Below, in pieces: positions 29,193 to 37,406 of a stretch of DNA of 64,000 bases. Source of the stretch: Actinomycetospora termitidis (lineage in GTDB: Bacteria > Actinomycetota > Actinomycetes > Mycobacteriales > Pseudonocardiaceae); assembly GCF_030286555.1 (NCBI RefSeq), contig NZ_JASVWF010000004.1:310001-374000 (forward strand). The letters run 5' to 3'. Position numbers and translations under genes: made by a program. The notes beneath the pieces were generated by a model, which was not told the origin of the DNA, searched no databases, and saw only the letters and a list, made by a program, of their open reading frames with translations. The stretch's first letter is position 1. Each line of letters starts with the position of its first letter.

Positions 29193-29810
29193 TTACCCGG
29201 CCGAGCGGGCACCGCGCGCCCGACGCGAGGCGAGCTCGTCCTCCGGGGCCTGGTCGACGACGGCGGCACCGGCCCCGGCGCGCTCCGCCGGGAAGTGCGC
29301 GATCGAGCCGGACAGCTCGCGCATCGCCCCGCCGACCGCGATCCCGAACACGCCCTGGCCGCCCTGCAGCAGGTCGACGACCTCCTCGGGCGAGGTGCAC
29401 TCGTAGACCGTGACCCCGTCGGAGAAGAGCGTGATCTTGGCGAGATCCCGCACGCCGTGGCGGCGCAGCTGCTCGACCGCGGTGCGGATGTTGTTCAGCG
29501 AGACCCCGGTGTCGAGGAGGTTCTTGACCACCTTGAGCACCGCGAGGTCCTTGAAGGAGTAGAGCCGCTGCGAGCCGGAGCCGGTCGCGGTCCGGATGCT
29601 CGGCACGACGAGCTTCGTGCGGGCCCAGTAGTCGAGCTGGCGATAGGTGATGCCCACGATCTGGCAGGCCGCCGGCCCGCGGTACCCGAGGACGTCGTCG
29701 TTCGGGCCCTCACCGAAGAGCTCGTCGGGGAAGAGGGAGCCCTGCTCCCCCGCCGGACCCAGAGGCTGCAACGAGGCACCCTGCTCGGGCCGCTCTCCGG
29801 CTCCCGCCAC
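29193..29810 (-). CDS. MerR-family regulator (Rv1830-type)
   Basis: A 205-residue MerR-type protein. The winged helix is at residues about 40-110 (LGYRGPAACQIVGITYRQLDYWART, SGSQRLYSFKDLAVLKVVKNLLDTG), followed by a dimerisation helix and a disordered tail. The order gcvP - this gene - bifunctional nuclease - second MerR - garA - gcvH matches Mycobacterium tuberculosis Rv1832 to Rv1826, where this position is Rv1830. GTG at 29810 has GGAGG 5 nt upstream. Confidence 0.92.
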   Translation of the reverse strand: MAGAGERPEQGASLQPLGPAGEQGSLFPDELFGEGPNDDVLGYRGPAACQIVGITYRQLDYWARTKLVVPSIRTATGSGSQRLYSFKDLAVLKVVKNLLDTGVSLNNIRTAVEQLRRHGVRDLAKITLFSDGVTVYECTSPEEVVDLLQGGQGVFGIAVGGAMRELSGSIAHFPAERAGAGAAVVDQAPEDELASRRARGARSAG

Positions 29811-30006
29811 ACTTGCCTCCTCGTGGAGTCCCGACCGGTCGTCCGGCCCTGGTCAGACGACCGTACGAGGGCCGTCCACGGGGGTCAACGCGACGCGCGG
29901 CCAACTCTCTACCTTGACTTCACGGTGAGACGAACGGCGCGTCGTCGGGGACGCGCCGTCGCTCCCGCCGGAACTCGATGGTCGAGCTCCGCGGCGCTCC
30001 GTCTCC

Positions 30007-30474
30007 CTAGGTCCCGGCGAAGTCCTCCGGCGACACGGTGTCGAGGAACTCGCGGAACTTCTCGACCTCGTCCTCCTGCTCGTCGGGGATGACGAGCCCG
30101 GCCTCGGAGAGCACGCCCTCCTCGGCGTGGATCGGCACGCCGACGCGCAGGGCGAGCGCGACCGAGTCGCTCGGCCGGGCGGACACCCGCACGTCGCCGT
30201 CGAAGACGAGCTCGGCGTAGAAGGTGCCCTCCTGCAGGTCGGTGATCCGCACCTGCTCCAGGCGCCGGTCGAGCGCCCCGAGGACGTCCTTGAGCAGGTC
30301 GTGCGTCAGCGGGCGCGCGGGCTTGACGCCCTGCTGCTCGAGGGCGATCGCCGTCGCCTCCACCGACCCGATCCAGATCGGCAGGTAGCGGTCCCCGTCG
30401 GACTCCCGCAGGAGGAGGATCGGCTGGTTCGCGGGCAGTTCGACCCTGACGCCCACGACACGCATCTCGCTCAT
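30007..30474 (-). CDS. bifunctional nuclease family protein (DUF151)
   Basis: A 155-residue protein of the bifunctional nuclease (BFN/DUF151) family, with MRVVGVRVELPANQPILLLRESDGDRYLPIWIG at the N-terminus and HDLLKDVLGALDRRLEQV and RPSDSVALALRVGVPIHAEE in the core. The plant homologue cuts RNA and DNA; the bacterial role is uncertain. The start ATG at 30474 is preceded by AGGAGG at 8 nt. It is the Rv1829 counterpart in the conserved block. Confidence 0.93.
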   Translation of the reverse strand: MSEMRVVGVRVELPANQPILLLRESDGDRYLPIWIGSVEATAIALEQQGVKPARPLTHDLLKDVLGALDRRLEQVRITDLQEGTFYAELVFDGDVRVSARPSDSVALALRVGVPIHAEEGVLSEAGLVIPDEQEDEVEKFREFLDTVSPEDFAGT

Positions 30475-30827
30475 GCGTCTCGCCTCCTGTTCGGCCGTGG
30501 CGCGTCCGGGACGCGCCGTGGACTGGCGAAGATCGAGTGAGGCGCACCGGGCAACAGTGCACCCCGTCGACGGAGGGGAACGCTACACGCTCCGGCGCCT
30601 CCCGGGGCGGTGGCGAAGTCCCGTTCGGCGACGGCCTCCGAGCCTTCCCGACGGGTCACGAAGCCCGGCCGGTGAGCTCCCTGCGGGGCCATCACCGTCG
30701 CCCTGTCGCGGGGAATCGCCCGCGGCCGGGCGTCCTGTCGCTGGGAATCCCCACGACAAGACGCAGCCGGACGGCCGGCAACCCACGACAAGACGCGCGC
30801 CGGGCCGGGGCGGCGCCGACCGAGAGG
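30475..30827. other. 353-bp non-coding gap with short repeats
   Basis: No gene is supported between the BFN and FtsR-like genes. A degenerate 32-bp periodicity is visible: CCTGTCGCGGGGAATC at 30702 recurs as CCTGTCGCTGGGAATC at 30734, and CCCACGACAAGACGC at 30750-30764 recurs at 30782-30796. The middle part can fold as TGTCG(C)TGGG/CCCACGACA. The gap probably holds the promoter for the BFN gene. Confidence 0.5.
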
Positions 30828-31709
30828 TCAGCGCCGCAGGCCGTGGCGCAGGCCGGAGCCCACGAGCAGGGCGTGCAGCCGCCCGGAGAGGGCGGCGAGC
30901 TCGCCGGAGAGGTCGTGTGCGCGCCGGGCGGCCTCGGGGGCGCGACCACGGGCGACCGGGGTGACGAGCTGGGTGAGCAGTCCGACCTCGCGGTCCGCGC
31001 CGGCGCGCAGGCCCCGCAACAACCGGGGCTCGACGCCGAGGGCCGCGAGCGACGCCGCGGTCCGGGCGATGACCGGGGCCTCCGGCTCGTAGCGGCCGGA
31101 GACGTCGGGGCGCAGGATCCCGTGGTGCTCGAGCGAGGTCAGCAGCGCCTCGTCGACCCCGTCCTCGGCCAGGACGGTCTCCCGGGCGACCCCCTCGTCG
31201 GACATCCCGACGGCGCCCAGGGCGCGGTCCGGGTCGTCGTCGGCCGCCGGGGCCGTCGACCCGACCGCGCTGAGCGTGCGCGCGCGGGGCACGGAGCCCA
31301 GCCGCCGCGCCCCGTCGTCGGGACCCCCGCCGGGGCCGCTGGGCCCGCCGGGCCCGCCGCCGTCCACCGACGGCGCGTCCGCCGGGGTGGCGACGTCGGC
31401 CGGCGCGGAGAGCACGGGCCCGTCCGGGGTCGGCGCCGCGTCGAACTCCTCGAGCTTGGCCCGGATGACCTTGAGCGGCAGGTAGTGGTCGCGCTGGGCG
31501 GAGAGCACGAACCGCAGGCGGCGGATGTCGGCGTGCGCGAACTGGCGGTACCCGCTCGGCGTGCGCGCCGGGGAGATCAGGCCCTCGGACTCGAGGAACC
31601 GGATCTTGGAGATCGTGATCTCGGGGAAGTCCCCGCGCAGGGCGTCGAGGACCGCGCCGATCGACAGCGTGCCCCGGGTGTCGCCCTGGGGCAGCCCTGC
31701 CGCCGTCAC
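30828..31709 (-). CDS. ftsR: MerR-family regulator, FtsR/Rv1828-like
   Basis: A 293-residue MerR-type regulator. The DNA-binding domain is residues about 14-85 (SIGAVLDALRGDFPEITISKIRFLE, SPARTPSGYRQFAHADIRRL). A C-terminal helical domain at about 180-290 matches the Rv1828/FtsR family, which activates ftsZ in corynebacteria. It is about 45 residues longer than the mycobacterial protein because of a Gly/Pro/Asp-rich linker (residues about 95-160) between the two domains. GTG start at 31709 overlaps the garA stop by 4 bp. Confidence 0.9.
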   Translation of the reverse strand: MTAAGLPQGDTRGTLSIGAVLDALRGDFPEITISKIRFLESEGLISPARTPSGYRQFAHADIRRLRFVLSAQRDHYLPLKVIRAKLEEFDAAPTPDGPVLSAPADVATPADAPSVDGGGPGGPSGPGGGPDDGARRLGSVPRARTLSAVGSTAPAADDDPDRALGAVGMSDEGVARETVLAEDGVDEALLTSLEHHGILRPDVSGRYEPEAPVIARTAASLAALGVEPRLLRGLRAGADREVGLLTQLVTPVARGRAPEAARRAHDLSGELAALSGRLHALLVGSGLRHGLRR

Positions 31710-32170
31710 GAGTGCTCGGCGCCCTGTCCGACCGAGCCGGCGTCCCGCGGCCCGGTGAGGAAGACGAGACGGAACTTGCCGATCTGCACCTCGTCGCCGT
31801 TGGCGAGCACGGCCGTGTCGACCGGCTCCCGGTTGACGTAGGTGCCGTTCAGGCTGCCGACGTCGACCACCACGAACTCGGCACCGTCGCGGCGGAACTC
31901 CGCGTGCCGGCGGGAGACGGTGACGTCGTCGAGGAAGATGTCGCTGTCGGGGTGCCGACCGGCGCTCGTGGTGTCGCGGTCGAGCAGGAAGCGCGACCCG
32001 GCGTTGGGTCCGCGCTTCACGACCAGCAGGGCGGACCCGGCGGGCAGCGAGTCGACGCCGGAGACGCTCCCGCCGCGGGACTCCTCGCCGGGCTCGGCGA
32101 GGAAGTCGGCCCGGAAGACCGACGTCGTCTCACCCTGACGCTCGGGGGGGACCGGACCGCCTGTGCTCAC
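31706..32170 (-). CDS. garA: FHA-domain metabolic regulator GarA
   Basis: GarA/OdhI homologue of 154 residues. Near the N-terminus the ETTSVFRADF motif carries the paired threonines (Thr15 and Thr16) that PknB/PknG-type kinases phosphorylate, and the FHA domain spans about residues 55-140 (TSAGRHPDSDIFLDDVTVSRRHAEF, VVDVGSLNGTYVN). In mycobacteria the unphosphorylated protein inhibits 2-oxoglutarate dehydrogenase and NAD-glutamate dehydrogenase. GTG at 32170 is preceded by GGAGG at 6 nt; the longer reading frame back to 32245 lacks such a site. Confidence 0.95.
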   Translation of the reverse strand: MSTGGPVPPERQGETTSVFRADFLAEPGEESRGGSVSGVDSLPAGSALLVVKRGPNAGSRFLLDRDTTSAGRHPDSDIFLDDVTVSRRHAEFRRDGAEFVVVDVGSLNGTYVNREPVDTAVLANGDEVQIGKFRLVFLTGPRDAGSVGQGAEHS

Positions 32171-32300
32171 CGTGCTCCTCCGTCGATGCTCGCGTGCCGC
32201 TGGTCGTACCGGTCCTCTGCAGGGACCCTCACTCGGGTGCGTCACCCGGCCGAGCCACCCCCACGGTCCCCGGTCGGGGCCGTGAGGACGAGGCCGTGGT

Positions 32301-32312
32301 CACGGTACCGTG
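32301..32312. promoter_or_regulatory. 12-bp palindrome upstream of garA
   Basis: CACGGTACCGTG is a perfect palindrome, flanked by TGGT on the left and (after five bases) ACCA on the right. It lies in the 238-bp gap between gcvH and garA, about 130 bp before the garA start. It may be a regulator site of the garA promoter; nothing in the window identifies the protein. Confidence 0.3.
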
Positions 32313-32407
32313 CGTCACCATCACGCCGTGGGTCGGTACCGCTTCACCGCCCACTACCGTCGTCAACGCGCCGTGACCGATTCGGTTACCCAACGTCGGG
32401 GTCCGGA

Positions 32408-32794
32408 TCAGGACCCGTCGATGACCGCCTGGTAGGCCTCGGCGTCCAGGAGTTCGGATCGCGCCCCGGCGTCCGAGAGGCGCAACTCGAACATCCACCC
32501 GGACCCGTACGGGTCCGAGTTGACCTGCTCCGGGCTGTCCGCCAGGTCCTCGTTCACCGCCGTGATCTCCCCCGCCAGCGGGGCGTAGATCTCCGAGACC
32601 GACTTCGTCGACTCGACCTCGGCGATCGAGTCGCCGGACGAGACCGAGTCGCCGACCGTCGGCAGCTGGACGAAGACCACGTCCCCGAGCTGTTCCTGGG
32701 CGAAGTCGGTGATCCCGACCCGGACCACCTGGTCCTCGCCGGCCGAGGCGATCCACTCGTGCTCCGCCGTGTACTGCAGACCCTCCGGGACCAC
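32408..32794 (-). CDS. gcvH: glycine cleavage system H protein
   Basis: Lipoyl carrier protein of the glycine cleavage system, 128 residues. YTAEHEWI at the N-terminus and GDSIAEVESTKSVSEIYAPLAGEI with the lipoylated lysine (in VESTKSVS) are diagnostic; the C-terminus has NSDPYGSGWMFELRL. GTG at 32794 follows AGGGAG by 5 nt. It receives the aminomethyl group from GcvP, encoded in the same block under a glycine riboswitch. Confidence 0.96.
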   Translation of the reverse strand: MVPEGLQYTAEHEWIASAGEDQVVRVGITDFAQEQLGDVVFVQLPTVGDSVSSGDSIAEVESTKSVSEIYAPLAGEITAVNEDLADSPEQVNSDPYGSGWMFELRLSDAGARSELLDAEAYQAVIDGS

Positions 32795-32838
32795 GTCGAC
32801 TCCCTGCTCATGATCAGTTGGCTGCGGGCCGTGGCACC

Positions 32839-33411
32839 CTAGCGTGACGGCGTCCGGACCAGCTGGACGACGTAGAGCGTCCCGGACCAGAGGTGCAGCG
32901 CGATGCCCCACGCGGTGAACGCGTAGGCGAACGGCCGCGCCAGGTCGGCGCCCGGCCAGTCCATCTGCGCGAGCAGCAGCAGGGGGAACGCGTAGAGCAG
33001 GCACAACGTCGCCGCCTTGCCGAGGTAGAGCACCGGGAACGCCAGGTACCCCTTGCGGCGCAGCAGCGGCAGCGCAGCAGAGACCACGACGTCGCGGCCG
33101 ACGATCAGGACGACCACCCACCACGGCACGATGTCGCGGATCACGAACGCGACCAGCGCCGCGAGCGTGTAGAGCCGGTCGGCCAGCGGGTCGAGGGCCT
33201 CGCCGAGCTTGGAGTACTGGTCCAGCCAGCGGGCGAGCTTGCCGTCGAGCCAGTCGGTGACCCCCGAGATCACGAGGACGACCAGGGCCCAGCCGTCGGC
33301 CTGCGGCCCGAGCAGCAGCCACAGGAACACCGGCACGCCGGCCAGGCGGATCACCGACAGCAGGTTCGGCACCGTCAGCCAGCGTTCGGCCGCGATCTCC
33401 CGGAGCGTCAC
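32839..33411 (-). CDS. pgsA2: CDP-alcohol phosphatidyltransferase (PgsA2-like)
   Basis: A 190-residue integral membrane phospholipid synthase. The complete CDP-alcohol motif DGx2ARx8Gx3Dx3D is visible in DWLDGKLARWLDQYSKLG followed by EALDPLADRLY (residues about 54-83), with several transmembrane helices around it. It corresponds to Rv1822 (pgsA2) by position; the acceptor alcohol cannot be read from sequence. The mycobacterial Rv1823-Rv1825 genes (two DUF881 proteins and a small basic protein) that separate it from gcvH are missing here. Confidence 0.92.
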   Translation of the reverse strand: MTLREIAAERWLTVPNLLSVIRLAGVPVFLWLLLGPQADGWALVVLVISGVTDWLDGKLARWLDQYSKLGEALDPLADRLYTLAALVAFVIRDIVPWWVVVLIVGRDVVVSAALPLLRRKGYLAFPVLYLGKAATLCLLYAFPLLLLAQMDWPGADLARPFAYAFTAWGIALHLWSGTLYVVQLVRTPSR

Positions 33412-33424
33412 GGGGGCCAGTCTG

Positions 33425-34183
33425 TCAGCGCGCGGTCCATCCCATGTCCATCGTCACCGGCACGCCGGTGAACGTGGCGCCCGCCGGCGTGGTGAGGAAC
33501 GCGACGACGTCGGCGACCTCGCTCGGCTCGATCAGCCGCTTGACCGCGTGCGGGGTGAGGATGACCTCCTCGATGACGCGGTCCTCGCTGATGCCGTGGG
33601 CCTTGGCCTGGTCGGCGATCTGCTTCTCGACGAGCGGGGTGCGCACGTAGCCCGGGCAGACCGCCGCGGCGGTGACGCCCTGCGCGGCCCCCTCCAGCGC
33701 CAGCGTCTTCACCAGGCCCAGCACGCCGTGCTTCGCCGAGACGTAGCCCGCCTTGTACGGGCTCGCGGCCAGCGCGTGCGCCGAGGCGATCGGGACGAAG
33801 CGTCCGCCGCGCGGGGCCTCGACGAGCGACGGCCACGCGTACTTGGCCAGCAGGAACGGGCTGGTGAGCAGGATCTGGAGCAGGGCGTCCCAGCGGTCCT
33901 CGGGGAAGTCGGCGACCGGCGACACGTGCTGGAACCCCGCGTTCGGCACGACGAGGTCGATCCGCCCGAACGCCTCCAGGGCGGTGTCGACGGCGGCGCG
34001 GTTGCCCTCGCGGGTGGTCAGGTCGGCGCCCAGGGTCTCGGCGCCCTTCAGGTCGTCGGCGGCCTCCAGGTCGACCCCGAGCACCCGCCACCCGTCGGAG
34101 ACCAGACGCTCGACGACCGCACGGCCGATCCCGCTGGTCGATCCGGTGACGATGGCGGCGCGGTCCTCCGCAGGTGTGCTCAC
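33425..34183 (-). CDS. 3-hydroxybutyrate dehydrogenase-like SDR
   Basis: A 252-residue classical SDR with AAIVTGSTSGIGRAVVERL (cofactor loop), VPNAGFQHVSPVADFPEDRW, the serine in FVPIASAHALAAS and YVSAKHGVLGLVK (YxxxK). The QHVSPVADFPEDRWD segment and the IADQAKAHGISEDRVIEEVIL substrate loop are characteristic of D-3-hydroxybutyrate dehydrogenases, so NAD-linked interconversion of 3-hydroxybutyrate and acetoacetate is the likely reaction. GTG at 34183. It is divergent from GT9. Confidence 0.88.
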   Translation of the reverse strand: MSTPAEDRAAIVTGSTSGIGRAVVERLVSDGWRVLGVDLEAADDLKGAETLGADLTTREGNRAAVDTALEAFGRIDLVVPNAGFQHVSPVADFPEDRWDALLQILLTSPFLLAKYAWPSLVEAPRGGRFVPIASAHALAASPYKAGYVSAKHGVLGLVKTLALEGAAQGVTAAAVCPGYVRTPLVEKQIADQAKAHGISEDRVIEEVILTPHAVKRLIEPSEVADVVAFLTTPAGATFTGVPVTMDMGWTAR

Positions 34184-34358
34184 CCACGCGACGGTAGGTG
34201 GCGCGATCCACCCGCGGTAGGTGACCTGCGCACGGCCGGCCGCCGATGCGGTGGCGCCCGGCACCGGCGGGACCGGTCGGCGCGCCCGGGCGGCCACCGG
34301 TCGTTCCGACAGGTGTCGGGAGGCCCTCGGTGGGCACCACGGGCCCGTGAGTGCCGTC

Positions 34359-35483
34359 ATGACCCCACCCGTCGTCGGGAACGGACCGGCCCTGGGCCTG
34401 CCCGCCGACCCCGCCCCGCTGGTGCCCGACGTGCGGCGGCTGGCGATCCTGCGGGCCAACGGCCTGGGCGACCTCGTCGTCGCCGAGCCGGCGCTGTCCG
34501 CCGTCCGCGCGGCCTACCCGCACGCCGAGATCACCCTGCTCGGCCAGCCGCACCACGCGGCCCTGCTCGCGGGGCGCCCCTCCCCCGTCGACCGCGTGGT
34601 CACGGTGCCGGCCGTCCCCGGGGTGCGGGTCGGACCCGGCCCGGACGCGCCCGCGGAGGAGGTCGAGGCGTGGGCGGCCGACCAGCGCGGGTACGGCTTC
34701 GACCTCGCGATCCAGATGCACGGTGGCGGCGGGAACTCCAACCCGCTGCTGGCCCGCCTCGGGGCCCGCGTGACGGCGGGGACCGCGGCGCCCGGCGCGC
34801 CGCGCCTCGACCGCTGGGTGCCCTACACCCCCTACCAGCACGACACGCTGCGCTGGAACGAGCTGGCCGCCACGGTCGGGGCGCCGGCCACGCGCGTCGA
34901 GCCGCGCCTGACCGTGACGGCGGACGACCTCGCCGCGTCCCGGAGGGTCGTGCCCGAGACCGACGAGCCGCTGGTCGTCGTGCACCCGGGTGCCACGGAC
35001 GCGCGGCGCTGCTACCCCGAGGACCGGCTGGGTGCGGTCGCGGCCGGGCTCGAGGGGGCGCGGGTGGTCGTGGTCGGCGGCGGCTCCGAGGGCGAGCGGG
35101 TGCGGGCGGTGGCGGCGGGCTACGCGGCCGTGCGCGGGTCCGAGCCGGAGACCTCGGTCGGCGGGCTCGACCTGCCCGGCCTCGTCGGGCTGCTCGCCCG
35201 GGCGCGGCTGATGATCGGCAACGACTCGGGCCCGCGGCACGTCGCGGGCGCGGTCGGGACGCCGACCGTCGCGGTGTTCACCTACGCCAACCTCGCGGAC
35301 GTCGCCCCGCTGACCCGCGTCTGGCACCGCGTGCTGGTCTCGTGGCACGGCGGCTGCCGGGTCTGCGGCCTGCGGGTGCTCGACGGCTGGTGCGGGCACG
35401 AGGCGTCCGCGACCCACGACGTGCCGGTCGCCGACGTCCACGAGGCCGCGCAGGACCTGTGGGGGCAGAGCGGGCTCACCTGA
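34359..35483 (+). CDS. glycosyltransferase family 9 protein
   Basis: A 374-residue GT9 (heptosyltransferase-like) GT-B enzyme. RRLAILRANGLGDLVVAEPALSAVRAAYP starts the N-terminal Rossmann domain. VVVHPGATDARRCYPEDRL and ARLMIGNDSGPRHVAGAVGTPTVAVF form the nucleotide-sugar site of the C-terminal domain. In an organism without LPS it probably adds a sugar to a cell-surface or secreted glycoconjugate, substrate unknown. A GTG at 34347 in frame would add four residues. Its 3' end overlaps the convergent selD gene by 8 bp. Confidence 0.88.
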   Translation: MTPPVVGNGPALGLPADPAPLVPDVRRLAILRANGLGDLVVAEPALSAVRAAYPHAEITLLGQPHHAALLAGRPSPVDRVVTVPAVPGVRVGPGPDAPAEEVEAWAADQRGYGFDLAIQMHGGGGNSNPLLARLGARVTAGTAAPGAPRLDRWVPYTPYQHDTLRWNELAATVGAPATRVEPRLTVTADDLAASRRVVPETDEPLVVVHPGATDARRCYPEDRLGAVAAGLEGARVVVVGGGSEGERVRAVAAGYAAVRGSEPETSVGGLDLPGLVGLLARARLMIGNDSGPRHVAGAVGTPTVAVFTYANLADVAPLTRVWHRVLVSWHGGCRVCGLRVLDGWCGHEASATHDVPVADVHEAAQDLWGQSGLT

Positions 35484-36480
35484 CCCGCAGGCGCACCCCG
35501 TCGTCGGGAACCAGTTCGCCGATCACCGGGTGCCCGGGGATCTCGCCGACGAGCAGCAGCCCGCCCGAGGTCTGCGCGTCCGCGAGCAGGATGCGGTCCT
35601 CCTCGGACACGCCGTCGAGGTCGGACTCCGGGGCGACCCAGTCCAGGTTGCGACGGCTCCCGCCCGGGACGTAGCCCTCGCGGATCGCCGCGCGGGCCCC
35701 GTCGAGGTACGGGACGGCCGCGGCGTCGATCACCGCGGTCACCCCGGAGGCGCGGGCCAGCTTGAAGGCGTGGCCGAGCAGTCCGAAGCCGGTGACGTCG
35801 GTGCCCGCGAGGATGCCGGCGTCGACCGCCGCGCGGGCCGCGGCCGCGTTGAGCGTCGTCATGGTCTCGACCGCGCCCGCGTGCACCTCGCCGGTCGCCT
35901 TGTGCCGGTTGTTCAGGACGCCGAGCCCGAGCGGCTTGGTGAGCGTGAGCGGCAGCCCGGCCCGCCCGGCGTCGTTGCGGATGAGCTTCGCGGGGTCGGC
36001 GGTGCCGGTGACCGCCATGCCGTACTTGGGCTCCGGGTCGTCCACCGAGTGCCCGCCGGCGACGTGGCAGCCCGCCTCGTCGGCCACGGCGAGTCCGCCG
36101 CGCAGCACCTCGGCGGCCATCTCGTAGGGCAGGATGTCGCGCGGCCAGCACAGCAGGTTCAGCGCGACGACCGGGCGGCCGCCCATGGCGTAGACGTCGG
36201 ACAGCGCGTTCGCGGCGGCGATGCGTCCCCAGTCGTAGGGGTCGTCGACGACGGGGGTGAAGAAGTCCGTGGTGGCGATCAGGGCGAGGCCGTCGCGGAT
36301 CGTCACCGCTGCGGCGTCGTCGCCGTCGTCCAGCCCGACGACGAGCTCGCCGACCCGTTCCGCGGTCGGCGCAGGGGCGAGCGTGCGCACGAACGACTCC
36401 AGCTCGCCCGGCGGGATCTTGCAGGCGCACCCGCCACCGTGTGCGTAGCCGGTCAACCGCTTGTCCGCCACCGCCGTCAT
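35476..36480 (-). CDS. selD: selenide, water dikinase
   Basis: Selenophosphate synthetase of 334 residues: ATP plus selenide gives selenophosphate for selenocysteine or selenouridine. LTGYAHGGGCACKIPPGEL holds the catalytic pair, with cysteine rather than selenocysteine at the active position and the conserved lysine after it. Also present are ALIATTDFFTPVVDDPYDWG, AMGGRPVVALNLLCWPRD and HVAGGHSVDDPEPKYG. ATG at 36480. No selA, selB, selU or tRNA-Sec was seen within the window, so the downstream use of selenophosphate must be encoded elsewhere. Confidence 0.95.
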   Translation of the reverse strand: MTAVADKRLTGYAHGGGCACKIPPGELESFVRTLAPAPTAERVGELVVGLDDGDDAAAVTIRDGLALIATTDFFTPVVDDPYDWGRIAAANALSDVYAMGGRPVVALNLLCWPRDILPYEMAAEVLRGGLAVADEAGCHVAGGHSVDDPEPKYGMAVTGTADPAKLIRNDAGRAGLPLTLTKPLGLGVLNNRHKATGEVHAGAVETMTTLNAAAARAAVDAGILAGTDVTGFGLLGHAFKLARASGVTAVIDAAAVPYLDGARAAIREGYVPGGSRRNLDWVAPESDLDGVSEEDRILLADAQTSGGLLLVGEIPGHPVIGELVPDDGVRLRVR

Positions 36481-36533
36481 GGGCCCAGTGTCCGCCAGAT
36501 CGGCCCGTCGGGCACCACCGGAACCGCCGCCGA

Positions 36534-37406
36534 CTAGAGCCGGTGCAGCCCCCGCAGCACGCGGGCCATGACCTCCCGGTCCGGGCCCTGGTGCCGCGAC
36601 GTGCCGGCCGCGGTCGGGTGCACCGTGACCGTGCCGTCGTCGGCCATGTCGCCGATCAGTACGCGGGCGACGCCGAGGGGCACCTGCATCAGCGCGGCGA
36701 TCTCGGCGACCGAGCGGGGCGCGCGGTCGCACAGGTCGCCGATCGCGACCTGCTCGGGGTCGTCGAGCGGCGGCCGGGGACGCGGCAGCGAGATCAGGGT
36801 CTCGACGAGCAGGTCGGGTCGCGCCCGCGTGCGGCCACGGGTGCGGACGTACGGCCGCACCGACACCCGCGATTCGTAGCCCTCGGCGCGGTTCTTCAGC
36901 TCGGCGAGGTGCAGCGGCGCGGTGTGCGAGTCGTCCGGGCGGGGGTCGAGCGGGTCGTAGCGCTCGCGACGGTGCGCGGCCTGGACCGGGACGACGGCGT
37001 CCTCGGCGGCGCGACGCTCCTCGTCCCGTCGGACCTGCCGCGCGCGCGAGCCGAACCGGGCACCGGTCCGTCCGATCATCGTGTCGTCCGCCACGGGGGC
37101 CTCGGCAGGAGGCGCCCCGGCCGAGGACGGACCCGGCGGGAGCGCGAGGGGGCCGGTCGCGGCGCGGCGGCGGTCCCGGCGGGCGCGGGAGTTGAACCGG
37201 GCGCCGGTGCGGCCCACGAGGGCGTCGGACGTCGGGGTCGGGGCGGACGGGACGTCGACGGCGGCGGGCGCCTCGGTCGGCGCCTCGACCTCGGGCTCGG
37301 GAGCCGGCGGGCGGGGGAACCGGGCGCCGGTCCGGCCGACCTGCGGGCGGCGGCGGAGCCGTCCTCGCCGGCCCTCGCTCTCGTCCTCGTCGGTCACGTT
37401 GTGCAC
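36534..37406 (-). CDS. DUF742 protein with triplicated GRTGARF motif
   Basis: A 290-residue protein. The C-terminal 115 residues are a DUF742 winged-helix-like domain (VRPYVRTRGRTRARPDLLVETLIS, EIAALMQVPLGVARVLIGDMADDGTV). The N-terminal half is disordered and contains three copies of (V/I)GRTGARF, at about residues 23-30, 64-71 and 112-119, the last two followed by xSRAR. DUF742 genes are usually the third gene of conservons (kinase, roadblock protein, DUF742, GTPase); none of the partners is adjacent here. GTG at 37406 follows AGGGGTGG. The repeated motif has no function I can name. Confidence 0.85.
   Translation of the reverse strand: MHNVTDEDESEGRRGRLRRRPQVGRTGARFPRPPAPEPEVEAPTEAPAAVDVPSAPTPTSDALVGRTGARFNSRARRDRRRAATGPLALPPGPSSAGAPPAEAPVADDTMIGRTGARFGSRARQVRRDEERRAAEDAVVPVQAAHRRERYDPLDPRPDDSHTAPLHLAELKNRAEGYESRVSVRPYVRTRGRTRARPDLLVETLISLPRPRPPLDDPEQVAIGDLCDRAPRSVAEIAALMQVPLGVARVLIGDMADDGTVTVHPTAAGTSRHQGPDREVMARVLRGLHRL

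Noticed and set aside
35476..36480. Selenocysteine (in-frame TGA) in SelD
   Set aside because: The catalytic position is an ordinary cysteine codon in GGGCACKIPP, and no in-frame TGA occurs in the gene.
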